34,810 bases of DNA from Desulfobacula sp. (GTDB lineage Bacteria; Desulfobacterota; Desulfobacteria; Desulfobacterales; Desulfobacteraceae): assembly GCF_030611305.1 (NCBI RefSeq), contig NZ_JAUWQB010000033.1, positions 1 to 34,810 on the forward strand, read 5' to 3'. The notes under the pieces were generated by a model. The model did no database searches and was not told the DNA's origin. It saw only the letters and a program-made list of their open reading frames with translations. The translations under genes were made by a program, and so were the position numbers. The number at the start of each line of letters is the position of its first letter. Position 1 is the first letter of the stretch. Positions 23,010 to 31,694 of the stretch are shown here, piece after piece.

Positions 23010-23621
23010 GTGAATACCACAAAAAAAACTATCAAAAAAGCAGCTATCAATTTGTTTTATAAAAAAAGTTACTTTGCCACAGCTATGAGTAATATAGCCA
23101 TGAACAGCAGCATACGCAAAGCCAGTATCTATTATCATTACGATAGCAAGGAAGGCATCCTTTTTGATATTCTCATGACAACCATGAAAGAATTAACCGT
23201 CTATGTAGAAACCTGCCTTGAAGGAATTGAAAACGGTGAAAACAGAATGCGTGCCGCAGTAAGAGCCCATGTCAAATTCCATTGTGATCGCCAAAAAGAG
23301 GTGTTGATTTCTGATAGTGAGCTCCGGGGGCTTACGGCCAATAATTATAAAAGCTTTGTAGTTCTGCGGGATGCCTATGAAAAAAAATTCCAGGACATGA
23401 TTATCCAGGGAATGGACCAGGGATATTTTGCAGCCGGGGATGCCAAGGTAATCTCCTATGCCATACTAACCATGTGTACGGCAGTAGCTAACTGGTTCAA
23501 ACCTAAAGGACGTCTGTCCGGAGACCAAATTTCCAGTATATATGAAGAACTTGTTGTAACAAGGTTATTAAAAGAATCACTACCGCTGTATTCTTTTGAA
23601 AATTCTGTTTTGGAAGAATAG
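23010..23621 (+). CDS. TetR-family transcriptional regulator
   Basis: Regulator of 203 residues starting at GTG (GGGAG 11 bases upstream). The N-terminal helix-turn-helix is recognisable in KKAAINLFYKKSYFATAMSNIA and SIRKASIYYHYDSKEGILFDIL. The effector domain includes HVKFHCDRQKEVLISDSELRGL, which resembles the group of TetR proteins that bind acyl-CoA ligands (KstR2/FadR-like), though that is by impression. The gene stands directly before the TRAP transporter and CoA-metabolism genes with 51 bases between, and behind a strong promoter with a perfect palindrome. It likely represses the island until a CoA ester of the substrate accumulates. Confidence 0.9.
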   Translation: MNTTKKTIKKAAINLFYKKSYFATAMSNIAMNSSIRKASIYYHYDSKEGILFDILMTTMKELTVYVETCLEGIENGENRMRAAVRAHVKFHCDRQKEVLISDSELRGLTANNYKSFVVLRDAYEKKFQDMIIQGMDQGYFAAGDAKVISYAILTMCTAVANWFKPKGRLSGDQISSIYEELVVTRLLKESLPLYSFENSVLEE

Positions 23622-23672
23622 CACAGCGGAAAATATAACCATAGTACACAAACCAAAAAAAGGAGATGTACA

Positions 23673-24743
23673 ATGAAACAAGAAAAATGTACTGAATTTT
23701 GGATGCATAGGCCCAGAACAGGGTATTTCCCCCAAACACTTATTATTTTAGTGGTGCTGCTCATTGCATTGTCCATGATGGTATCTCCCGTTTTTGCCGG
23801 GAAGTCATACAAATGGAAAATCAGCCAGGGAATTGCTGAAGATCATCCAGCCTCTGCACGGTGTAAACAATTTGCCAAACTTGTAGAAGAAAAATCCCAG
23901 GGAAATATTAAGCTCGACTATTTCCCGGCAGGCGTCCTGGGGGACTGGTCAGAACAGATTGAAGCCAACCGTATGGGAACCCTGGAAATCGGACTCAATG
24001 CTGGCTCTACATCTTATGACCCTAAGACCAATCTCATGTTCATGCCCTATCTTTTTTCCTCCTGGGATGAAGCACGGGCTGCCATCGGATCAAAAGGATG
24101 GCTTACCCCCATATTTAACGAACTCTACTCAGGCATCGGCCTCAAGGTGCTGGGTATTTATTTAAATGCGTGGGATGGCATGGCCTATACCAGTCGGGTG
24201 AAAAAATTGGTCAAAGTACCTGCCGATTCCAAGGGAATTAAGATGCGGGTTCCCCCCATCAGGATATTTGAAGTCTATATCCCTACCCTTGGTTTTATCT
24301 CCACACCAGTGGCCTATTCGGAAACATTTACCGCCCTACAGACCGGCATAGTGGATGCCAGGTCTGCCTGCCCTGCGGTTGAAGCCTATGTCATGAGGGA
24401 TGCCATAGATACCTATGTGCTCACCAAGGATGCTTTTGAATACTGGTTTTTGACCATGAATAAAAAACTATGGGACAGTCTTTCCGCGGAAGACCAGGCC
24501 ATTCTCACCGCCAGTGCAGACACGGTCATGGCAGACCAAGCCATCGCAGCAGAGCAGGATGAAAAGGATTTTATGAATAAGCTTACGGCAGCCGGAATCA
24601 AAGTTTATGAAGTCAGTGACCAAGAATGGAATATATCAGCTAAAGTCGTCAGGAACAAGGCATGGCCAATTATTGAAAAAGAACTTTTGGGAACCGAACT
24701 TATGAATAAAATCAAACAGTACGCAACTATCATTCCCCAATAG
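23673..24743 (+). CDS. dctP: TRAP transporter substrate-binding protein DctP
   Basis: Periplasmic solute receptor of the DctP family, 356 residues. A long N-region (about 20 residues) precedes the hydrophobic signal stretch LIILVVLLIALSMMV, with cleavage expected after VFA near residue 42. Mature features are ISQGIAEDHPASARCKQFA, GIKMRVPPIRIFEVYI with the arginine that normally binds the ligand carboxylate, and FTALQTGIVDARSACP. Ligands of this family are organic acids. AAAAGGAG precedes the ATG. A shorter start at in-frame ATG 23703 is possible. A strong hairpin separates it from dctQ. Confidence 0.92.
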   Translation: MKQEKCTEFWMHRPRTGYFPQTLIILVVLLIALSMMVSPVFAGKSYKWKISQGIAEDHPASARCKQFAKLVEEKSQGNIKLDYFPAGVLGDWSEQIEANRMGTLEIGLNAGSTSYDPKTNLMFMPYLFSSWDEARAAIGSKGWLTPIFNELYSGIGLKVLGIYLNAWDGMAYTSRVKKLVKVPADSKGIKMRVPPIRIFEVYIPTLGFISTPVAYSETFTALQTGIVDARSACPAVEAYVMRDAIDTYVLTKDAFEYWFLTMNKKLWDSLSAEDQAILTASADTVMADQAIAAEQDEKDFMNKLTAAGIKVYEVSDQEWNISAKVVRNKAWPIIEKELLGTELMNKIKQYATIIPQ

Positions 24744-24753
24744 GAAAATTCTT

Positions 24754-24780
24754 GTCCGGAAAGGAATAACCTTTCCGGAC
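24754..24780 (+). terminator. Strong intercistronic hairpin between dctP and dctQ
   Basis: GTCCGGAAAGG (24754-24764) pairs perfectly with CCTTTCCGGAC (24770-24780) around AATAA. There is no T run, so it is more likely an RNA-stabilising 3' stem than a full terminator. It would favour excess receptor over membrane subunits. Confidence 0.7.
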
Positions 24781-24799
24781 CCGACCAAAGGGAGAAAAA

Positions 24800-25321
24800 A
24801 TGTTCATGAAAACCGTTCGAAAAACATTTACTGCAATCGACAATGTGTTGACCAATGGCTTTTCACTGTTCATTGTTCTGGGCGGTGCCCTTATGACCCT
24901 GACGGTGGTTCTTCAGGTGTTGTTACGTTATGTTTTTAAACAACCCCTTTTCGGTCTTGAAGAGTTTTCCCGTCTAGTGGCTATATGGCTTTATTTCCTG
25001 GGTGCTGTTTTAAGTACCAAAACCGATAACCATGTCCAGGGAGATGTGGCAAATAAATATATCACAGGGGAAAAGGCAAGAATTGTTCTTAGAACCTTTG
25101 TCTGGATACTATGTCTTGTGACCTGTATTTTATTTCTCTATCATTCCGGGACCTATTCCTGGTGGATTTATGGCACTGGTGAGCGGACCACAGGTCTATG
25201 GTGGCCAAGGGTCATCAGCGTTGGCAGCATGTTTTTCGGTGCATTTTTTATGACGCTCTACTGTTTGACTAACGTGATCAAATATTTGACAACCGCCTTA
25301 AATTATAAAAAAGACCATTAA
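24800..25321 (+). CDS. dctQ: TRAP transporter small membrane subunit DctQ
   Basis: Small four-helix membrane subunit, 173 residues. Hydrophobic segments at about 17-40, 53-70, 95-116 and 137-160 fit DctQ. LFGLEEFSRLVAIWLYFLGA is the family's hallmark middle region and GERTTGLWWPRV precedes the last helix. It joins DctM to form the transporter driven by an ion gradient. GGGAG lies before the ATG. It ends 11 bases before dctM. Confidence 0.9.
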   Translation: MFMKTVRKTFTAIDNVLTNGFSLFIVLGGALMTLTVVLQVLLRYVFKQPLFGLEEFSRLVAIWLYFLGAVLSTKTDNHVQGDVANKYITGEKARIVLRTFVWILCLVTCILFLYHSGTYSWWIYGTGERTTGLWWPRVISVGSMFFGAFFMTLYCLTNVIKYLTTALNYKKDH

Positions 25322-25332
25322 AGGAGCGCTCC

Positions 25333-26634
25333 ATGGTAATTGTATTTTCTATATTAATGGTGGTTATATTGATGATGTTGATAGGCGTACCCGTGGGTTT
25401 CGCCTTTGGTCTTGGAGGGTTTGCCATCCTGTTTTTTACCGGGATTGATCCAAGATTTGCCATGCCTGCCGCCTTTAGGTCCATTGAATCATATACCCTC
25501 ATGGCCCTGCCTTTGTTTATCCTGGCAGGAGGTCTGATAAGCGAATCCGGTATTTCCCAGCGCCTGTTGAATTTTACCATGTCCATTGTGGGCAGAACAA
25601 AAGGTGGGCTGGGTGTGGTTTGTGTGGTTACATGCACGATTTTTGGTGCCATTTCAGGCAGTGCATCAGGTGCCATTGCCGCTATCGGATCCATTATGAT
25701 TCCGGAAATGACAAAACAGGGATATCCAAGAGGTTATGCAACAGGTCTTGTGGCCACCTCCTCCATGCTGGCCCTGCTGATTCCCCCCAGTATCCCCATG
25801 ATTGCATTTGCCATGACCGCACAAATTTCGATTCTGTCAGCTTTTTTAAGCACTTTGATTCCAGGGATTTTGATGATGATAAGTTATAGCCTGATCAATA
25901 TCTTCATGAGCCGGCGCATGGAAAATCTGACACTGGTCCCCAGGCAATCCTCAAAAGAAAGATTTAAAGAAATCGGACGTACTACAAAGCAGGCCACATT
26001 TGCGCTGTTAATGCCAGTCCTTGTCCTGGGCGGTATTTATGGAGGAATTTTTACCCCCACGGAAGCGGCTGCCATGTCTGCCATCTATGCTGTTCTGGTT
26101 GGACTGGTCATATACAGAGCAATGACGTTTAAAAAATTATTCTCCACCATGAAAAAGGCAATGATTACATCCGGTGCTATTATGATCCTTCTATTTTTTA
26201 TTTTAATGGTTTCCAGAATCATGGTAACTCTTCAGGTACCCCAGCACCTGACCGAAGCTATGTTCAGTATCACCACCAATAAATTGGGGGTCCTTTTGAT
26301 GCTCAACGTCATTTTATTGCTCATGGGCATGCTGGTGGATGATGTGTCCGGTAACATCCTTTCAGCCGCTATTCTCTTGCCGGTTGCACAGTCCGTTGGT
26401 ATAGACCCAATTCACTTTGCTGCTATATCTGTTACCAATCTTTCCCTTGGCAATGTCACACCACCTTGTGCCCCCATGCTTTATCTTGCCGGAATGGTTG
26501 GTGGCAACCTGCCCCTGAACGAATATGTAAAACCCGCCGGAGTTTTCATGATATTCGGCGCATTGCCAGTAATACTTATGGTGACCTATGTACCTGAATT
26601 TGCACTAATTTTAGTTGACCTATTTTTAAGATAA
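25333..26634 (+). CDS. dctM: TRAP transporter large membrane subunit DctM
   Basis: Large permease subunit, 433 residues with about a dozen hydrophobic segments, the usual size. Family stretches include GVPVGFAFGLGGFAILFF, LPLFILAGGLISESGIS, TIFGAISGSASGAIAAIGS and GGIYGGIFTPTEAAAMSAIYA. It catalyses uptake of the solute released by DctP, coupled to sodium or protons. AAAGGAG precedes the ATG. It is followed after 22 bases by the crotonase gene, tying uptake to CoA metabolism. Confidence 0.95.
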   Translation: MVIVFSILMVVILMMLIGVPVGFAFGLGGFAILFFTGIDPRFAMPAAFRSIESYTLMALPLFILAGGLISESGISQRLLNFTMSIVGRTKGGLGVVCVVTCTIFGAISGSASGAIAAIGSIMIPEMTKQGYPRGYATGLVATSSMLALLIPPSIPMIAFAMTAQISILSAFLSTLIPGILMMISYSLINIFMSRRMENLTLVPRQSSKERFKEIGRTTKQATFALLMPVLVLGGIYGGIFTPTEAAAMSAIYAVLVGLVIYRAMTFKKLFSTMKKAMITSGAIMILLFFILMVSRIMVTLQVPQHLTEAMFSITTNKLGVLLMLNVILLLMGMLVDDVSGNILSAAILLPVAQSVGIDPIHFAAISVTNLSLGNVTPPCAPMLYLAGMVGGNLPLNEYVKPAGVFMIFGALPVILMVTYVPEFALILVDLFLR

Positions 26635-26656
26635 CTTGAACTTTTTGGAGATAACC

Positions 26657-27421
26657 ATGAAAAATGAAACCGTATTGTACCATTGCAACAAAAATGTGGG
26701 AATTATTACCCTTAACCGTCCCCACCGCCTCAATGCCATTAATCTTGATTTGCTCAAACGGTTCATGGAAAAACTTGACATGGCCAAAAAGGATACAAAA
26801 GCCCTTGTGATTATCCTGACCGGAGAGGGAAAAGCCTTTTGTGCAGGTGAGGATCTAAAAGAGACAGCATCCGGCAAAAGCATTGAGCAATGGATGGATG
26901 AGGCAGAAAGACTCCAGGAAATCCAGTATATGACCATGAAACTTGGTAAACCCATTATTGCGGCAATACCCGGATATGCTCTGGGCGGCGGATGCGAGTT
27001 TGCCATGGGATGTGACATCCGGATTGCTTCTAAAACTGCTGTGTTAGGATTTCCAGAAACCACTGTGGGCATGACCGTTACCAATGCCGGTACGAAAATA
27101 TTACCCCATCTTGTGGGGTTGGGCAAAGCCAAAGAACTGGTATTAACCGGCGACTTTATTGATGCATCTGAAGCACAAAGGATCGGTCTTGTTAATAAAG
27201 TGATTGCGCCTGAAAATCTTATGGCAGAGTCAATGACCATGGCCGAAAAAATTGCAAGTCGTTCACCTCTTGCCACAAGACTGTCACGAACTGCTCTTGA
27301 CCATGGAATGGAGGCCAGTTTTGATCAAATCATGGAACTTGAAAAAAGTCATTTGATCATCTGCGGTCAAAGCGGAACAGAATTTGTGAAAAAACGACTC
27401 AAAGAAATGGGTAAAAAATAA
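26657..27421 (+). CDS. Enoyl-CoA hydratase/isomerase (crotonase) family protein
   Basis: Crotonase-fold enzyme, 254 residues from ATG 26657, which has TTGGAG upstream; an earlier in-frame TTG at 26636 is unlikely. The oxyanion-hole loops are FCAGEDLKE and GYALGGGCEF. Both catalytic glutamates of true hydratases are present: E114 in GGGCE and E134 in GFPE, exactly 20 residues apart as in rat mitochondrial crotonase. So it should be able to hydrate an enoyl-CoA. Beside a methylcrotonyl-CoA-type carboxylase it may act like methylglutaconyl-CoA hydratase on the carboxylated product (inference). It lies between the TRAP and CoA-ligase genes on the same strand. Confidence 0.9.
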   Translation: MKNETVLYHCNKNVGIITLNRPHRLNAINLDLLKRFMEKLDMAKKDTKALVIILTGEGKAFCAGEDLKETASGKSIEQWMDEAERLQEIQYMTMKLGKPIIAAIPGYALGGGCEFAMGCDIRIASKTAVLGFPETTVGMTVTNAGTKILPHLVGLGKAKELVLTGDFIDASEAQRIGLVNKVIAPENLMAESMTMAEKIASRSPLATRLSRTALDHGMEASFDQIMELEKSHLIICGQSGTEFVKKRLKEMGKK

Positions 27422-27462
27422 ACAGACGTTTTTAAAAAAATTGGGCATTACAGGAGAGGAAA

Positions 27463-28794
27463 ATGGAACAGACAATGTTTAATCCAAATATGGAATCCAT
27501 ATCTGCATCAGACCAGGAAAAAATGGAGAAAACCCTGCTCCTCGACCAGATTGAGTATGTATATGGACACAGCAAAATGTACCAGGACAAATTTGCAAAG
27601 GCAGGCATTACAAAGGACAAAATTTGTGATGTACAGGATCTTGCGCTTCTACCCTTTACCACCAAAAAGGAGTTGAGAAATTCCCAGAAAAAACTGGCCC
27701 CGTTTGGTGACTTTCTGGCCACATCTGTTGAAAAAGTCAACCGGGTTCATAGGACATCCGGTACCACAGGCAGCTTTATCTATACCGCCTTGACAAAACA
27801 AGATTTAGACCTGACCCACAATTGCGGGGCCAGGGCATTTTGGGCAGGAGGGTTACGTCCCCATCACCGTGTTATTCATTGCCTGAATTACTGCATGTGG
27901 ATGGGCGGATATACGGATCATGCCAACCTGGAAACAACCGGCGCCACTGTCATACCATTTGGTGTAGGCAACTCCAAACAATTAATCCAGGTCATAAAAG
28001 ATGCCGGAATAAATGCCATATCTTCAACACCTTCCTATCCCAAACATTTGGAAAAAGTAATTAAGGATGAATTTGATATGGATCCCATCGAACTCGGGCT
28101 GAAACTTGGTTTGTTTGGCGGAGAACCCGGGCTTGAAAATCCTGTATACCGTAAACGAATGGAAACCACATGGGGAATGAAGGCTCAGAACGCTAATTAT
28201 GGGGTTTCTGATGTATTGTGCAATTTTGCTTCTGTTTGCCTGGATAATTACAAACTCCATTTTCTGGGGCAGGGTGCATTGCTTCTCCAGCTCATTGATC
28301 CTCTAACACTGAAAGATATTCCTATAACACAAGGAGCTGTTGGTGAAATGGTTCTGACCCACCTGAAAAAAGAAGCTCAGCCTCTGGTCAGATACCAGAC
28401 ATCAGATCTCATGGAAATTCTTGAAACAGGCCCGTGTGAGTGTGGCAGGACAGGGTTTCGGTTCAGGATCGTTGGCAGAGTGGATGACATGCTCCACGTG
28501 AAAGGCATCAATGTATTCCCCAACGGCATTGCAATGGTTCTGGAAGATATAGTTCCTGAAGTCACAGGCGAATTCCAGATCATTATTGATCACCCATCGC
28601 CATATACCAGTCTTGATATAAAAGTAGAGCATGGGGCACACATCACGCCGGACAAGATGATGGATCTTAAATTAAAGATTGAGAATAAAATCAAAGAAAC
28701 CTTAAACTTTAGAGGAATCGTCGAGCTCGTAAAACCTGACTCAATAGAGCGGACCAAAATGGGAAAAGCAAGAAGGGTTATCCGGAATTATTAA
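27463..28794 (+). CDS. PaaK-like phenylacetate-CoA ligase family protein
   Basis: Adenylate-forming ligase of the PaaK family, 443 residues, the family's typical length. It should convert a carboxylic acid, ATP and CoA to the acyl-CoA, AMP and pyrophosphate. The phosphate-binding loop is HRTSGTTGSF (RTSGTTG at 97-103). Further motifs are the adenine-site region ANYGVSD, VRYQTSDL with the ribose-binding aspartate, the CECGRTGFRF knot, GRVDDMLHVKG hinge, and MGKARRVIRNY at the end with likely catalytic K435. AGGAGAGG precedes the ATG. The family includes enzymes for non-aromatic acids; with a TRAP importer and carboxylase beside it the substrate may be a branched or terpenoid acid. Confidence 0.9.
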   Translation: MEQTMFNPNMESISASDQEKMEKTLLLDQIEYVYGHSKMYQDKFAKAGITKDKICDVQDLALLPFTTKKELRNSQKKLAPFGDFLATSVEKVNRVHRTSGTTGSFIYTALTKQDLDLTHNCGARAFWAGGLRPHHRVIHCLNYCMWMGGYTDHANLETTGATVIPFGVGNSKQLIQVIKDAGINAISSTPSYPKHLEKVIKDEFDMDPIELGLKLGLFGGEPGLENPVYRKRMETTWGMKAQNANYGVSDVLCNFASVCLDNYKLHFLGQGALLLQLIDPLTLKDIPITQGAVGEMVLTHLKKEAQPLVRYQTSDLMEILETGPCECGRTGFRFRIVGRVDDMLHVKGINVFPNGIAMVLEDIVPEVTGEFQIIIDHPSPYTSLDIKVEHGAHITPDKMMDLKLKIENKIKETLNFRGIVELVKPDSIERTKMGKARRVIRNY

Positions 28795-28837
28795 TAAAAA
28801 ACAGACAAGACATGAGTCATGTATACACCCCAAACCC

Positions 28838-29644
28838 ATGCCTGATGAAAAAATATATTCAGATCTTGAAGCACAGTATCAGGAGTTAGATGACCTAGTC
28901 GCCGAATTGGATGATAAAAAATGGAGTCTTGAAACCCCGTTTTTTCACTGGACGATCTTTGATGAAGTTGCCCATATCGCTTTTTTTGACCATGAGTCGC
29001 TACTTGCCATTGAAGAGCCGATCCATTTCAAAGAGCGCGCTAAGAAGGTAATGAAAATAATACGTTCAGAGGACAATTGGCCGGAACGATTCAATCCGAT
29101 GTTGGGCCCCAAAGAACCGGATGAATTGTTGTCCCACTGGCGTGACATTCGTACACGCCTGCTTCAACGGTTGAAGGGAATGTCTCTCAAAGATCGACTG
29201 CCTTGGTATGGCCCTGATATGAGTGCATATTCTTTTGCCACTGGTCGTCTGATGGAAACTTGGGCCCATGCCCAGGATGTTTTCGATACGCTCCGGGTGA
29301 AAAGGGTTAATAGCAACAGACTCCGTCACGTGGCGCACATTGGCATGGCCACTTTTGGATGGAGCTTCAAAGTTCGAGGAATGAAAGTCCCTGCGATTAC
29401 TCCCCATGTCGAGCTGTCCGGACCTTCCGGTGAAATGTGGGTATGGGGGAAACCTGATGTATCAGAGCGGATTTGGGGAAGCGCAGAGGAGTTTTGCCTG
29501 GTGGTCACCCAAAGACGTAATGTGGCTGACACCCAGTTGAAATGGCAGGGCGAGCATGTCGAAAAATGGCTTTCCCTGGCCCAGGCATTTGCCGGTTTGT
29601 CACAGGAGCCGCCTTTACCGGGAGTTCGGGTGATTGATTATTAA
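28838..29644 (+). CDS. DinB-like metal protein of the TIGR03084 type
   Basis: Protein of 268 residues resembling the TIGR03084 group in the DinB/maleylpyruvate-isomerase superfamily. The expected metal triad is present with the right spacing: H46 in DEVAHIAFFD, and E140 with H144 in METWAHAQDVFD. In actinobacterial relatives these enzymes use mycothiol; here the thiol cofactor and reaction are unknown. The C-terminal part (about 170-268) is a separate SCP2-like domain. The ATG lacks any ribosome site, and the first part is AT-richer than the rest. The island's shift to GC-rich DNA takes place within this gene. Confidence 0.75.
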   Translation: MPDEKIYSDLEAQYQELDDLVAELDDKKWSLETPFFHWTIFDEVAHIAFFDHESLLAIEEPIHFKERAKKVMKIIRSEDNWPERFNPMLGPKEPDELLSHWRDIRTRLLQRLKGMSLKDRLPWYGPDMSAYSFATGRLMETWAHAQDVFDTLRVKRVNSNRLRHVAHIGMATFGWSFKVRGMKVPAITPHVELSGPSGEMWVWGKPDVSERIWGSAEEFCLVVTQRRNVADTQLKWQGEHVEKWLSLAQAFAGLSQEPPLPGVRVIDY

Positions 29645-29709
29645 CAGATTAGACTATCTAAAATTTCGATATTCTGTATATTTTTAGAAAAATTAGAGGA
29701 AAAAAGACC

Positions 29710-31188
29710 ATGTCAGAAGTCACTAAAGTATTGATTGCCAATCGCGGAGAGATCGCCTGTAGAATTTTGCGCACGCTGGATCGCATGGCCATTCCAGGTG
29801 TTGTTGTCTATCACTCGGTGGACGCCGACTCCCCAGCGGTTAAAACGGCCGCCGAGTCCGTGGAAATCGATGGCCCCACACCAGTGGCAGCCTATTTGAA
29901 TGTGGAGAGTATTATCGCTGCCTGCAAGGAGACCGGCTCCGATGCGGTTCATCCTGGGTTCGGGTTTTTGGCTGAAAATCCAGGGTTTGCTCAACGCCTG
30001 GCAGAGGAGGGAATCACTTTTATCGGGCCACAGCCTTCGACCATCGAGCTGATGGGCAACAAGGTGGCTGCCCGTTCTTTCTGTATGGACAATTGTTTTT
30101 CCCTGGTGTCATCTGTAACCGAGGCGGATGCAGGAGAGGATTTTGCTGAATGTGCCCGAAAAATCGGTGTGCCGATTTTGATCAAGGCGGCGGTCGGTGG
30201 TGGTGGTAAGGGGATGCACATCGTGCGGGAACTGGATGGCCTAGACCAAGCCATCCAGTTGGCCAAGGGTGAAGCGCTGCGTTCTTTCGGAAACAATGAG
30301 GTATACGCCGAGCGATATGTGGAAGAACCGCGTCATATAGAGGTGCAGGTGATGGCCGATCACCACGGCAATGTGGTGCACCTGGGGGAGCGGGAGTGTT
30401 CCATTCAACGTCGCTTCCAGAAGATCATCGAAGAAAGCCCTGCGCCTAATCTGACTCTGGAACTGCGCCAACGTATCTGCAATACAGCAGTGGAGATCGC
30501 CAGGAAAGCGAACTATCTCAATGCAGGAACGGTGGAATTTATACTTGCGCCTGACGGAAAGTTCTACTTTTTGGAGATGAACACCCGGTTACAGGTGGAG
30601 CATCCGGTTACTGAAATGGTGACAGGTTTGGATCTGGTGGAATTACAGCTTCGCGTGGCCCGAGATGAATATCTGCCGTTGTCCCAGGATGAAATCAAGG
30701 CGAAAGGACATGCTATCGAACTTCGTCTATATGCCGAGGACCCGGAAAACGATTTTCTGCCGGCCACGGGGACGCTCCTGGCCTACCGTCTGCCAGCGGG
30801 CAAAGGGGTTAGAATTGAGAACGGATTTGCCGAGGGCATGCAGGTCTCTTCCGCCTTTGACCCCATGCTTGCCAAGCTGATTGTCCACGGCAGGGATCGG
30901 AATCAAGCCATTGAAAGGGCTTTGAAGGCTTTGGACGATACGCTGATACTTGGGGTGACCACCAACATCGACTACCTGGCCCGGATTCTCTCCCATCCAG
31001 CCTATACATCCGGCCAGATACACACCGGTTTTATTCCCAAGTATGGCGAGGATTTGAGCCCGCCGCCTCTGAGCGAAGAACAACGCAACCTACTTTTAGC
31101 TGCTGCGGCTTTGAACAGTCGAGAATTCACCGACCCGGCTTTCCAGGTGCCGGAACCCTATGCATCCCTTGGCGATTGGAGGAACTGA
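29710..31188 (+). CDS. Biotin carboxylase subunit of acyl-CoA carboxylase
   Basis: ATP-grasp biotin carboxylase, 492 residues, which carboxylates biotin using bicarbonate and ATP. It begins VLIANRGEIACRILRT, then GFGFLAENPGFAQRL, the glycine-rich AAVGGGGKGMHIV and the active-site EMNTRLQVEHPVTEM. Compared with methylcrotonyl- or geranyl-CoA carboxylase alpha chains, which continue into a transfer domain and biotin carrier, this one stops at SLGDWRN, a conserved WRxN position of the fused proteins. The rest is encoded in the next gene, so the chain is split. Codon use is clearly GC-richer than upstream (37 of 60 bases G or C at 30361-30420, against 26 of 60 at 26701-26760). Confidence 0.93.
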   Translation: MSEVTKVLIANRGEIACRILRTLDRMAIPGVVVYHSVDADSPAVKTAAESVEIDGPTPVAAYLNVESIIAACKETGSDAVHPGFGFLAENPGFAQRLAEEGITFIGPQPSTIELMGNKVAARSFCMDNCFSLVSSVTEADAGEDFAECARKIGVPILIKAAVGGGGKGMHIVRELDGLDQAIQLAKGEALRSFGNNEVYAERYVEEPRHIEVQVMADHHGNVVHLGERECSIQRRFQKIIEESPAPNLTLELRQRICNTAVEIARKANYLNAGTVEFILAPDGKFYFLEMNTRLQVEHPVTEMVTGLDLVELQLRVARDEYLPLSQDEIKAKGHAIELRLYAEDPENDFLPATGTLLAYRLPAGKGVRIENGFAEGMQVSSAFDPMLAKLIVHGRDRNQAIERALKALDDTLILGVTTNIDYLARILSHPAYTSGQIHTGFIPKYGEDLSPPPLSEEQRNLLLAAAALNSREFTDPAFQVPEPYASLGDWRN

Positions 31189-31192
31189 TATG
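31178..31192 (+). promoter_or_regulatory. Ribosome site formed by the WRxN codons at the alpha-chain split
   Basis: GGAGG (31178-31182) lies in the TGG-AGG codons for the Trp-Arg pair, 7 bases before ATG 31190. The TGA of the carboxylase (31186-31188) is between them, giving tight termination-reinitiation coupling. The carrier frame is shifted by one base relative to the carboxylase. Confidence 0.7.
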
Positions 31193-31693
31193 CAACGCCG
31201 GATTAATTTGCTTGACGTACATTACACCGTAATGGTTGTCGGTCATCCAGAAGAGCGCTGGTTGAAGGTGGAAGCCGGGGAGTTCCAGTCGGTTGCATTG
31301 AAGTCTATGAAGGATGGACAAGGTATCATCCTATTGGGTGAGCAAAACGTTCGGATGAAGATGGCGGTTAAGGGGGAGACGGTGTATATCCGCGCTTTTG
31401 ACCGGACCTTCACCCTGCACATCGTGAATCCTGTGGAGCAGGCGGCCCAGGAGACCAGCGGGCCTGGCAACACCGCCCGGGCACCCATGCCCGGCACAGT
31501 GGTGGAGATCGATGTGGCTGTGGGTGCCCGGGTCACCAAAGGCCAGTCCATGATGACCATCGAGAGTATGAAAATTCTGACGGTGATTACAGCCCCCAGG
31601 GACGGTGAGGTGGTCCAGGTACATTTTGAGCCTGGGGCTACATTTGGTAAGAATGCAGCGCTGATAACCCTGTCGAAAAAGGAGGAAGAATAA
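31190..31693 (+). CDS. Biotin carboxyl carrier subunit of acyl-CoA carboxylase
   Basis: Carrier protein of 167 residues. The C-terminal biotinyl domain (about 95-165) has RAPMPGTVVEIDVAVGARV and the biotin attachment site ESMKI with K128; the usual AMKM is replaced by SMKI. The N-terminal 90 residues (including HYTVMVVGHPEERWLKVE) look like the linker/transfer region that follows the biotin carboxylase in fused alpha chains. Thus this gene supplies the second half of a methylcrotonyl-CoA-carboxylase-type alpha subunit. The start was chosen at ATG 31190, behind GGAGG; the frame is open earlier (31160) but overlaps the upstream gene. It ends 1 base before the next gene. Confidence 0.9.
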   Translation: MQRRINLLDVHYTVMVVGHPEERWLKVEAGEFQSVALKSMKDGQGIILLGEQNVRMKMAVKGETVYIRAFDRTFTLHIVNPVEQAAQETSGPGNTARAPMPGTVVEIDVAVGARVTKGQSMMTIESMKILTVITAPRDGEVVQVHFEPGATFGKNAALITLSKKEEE

Positions 31694-31694
31694 C

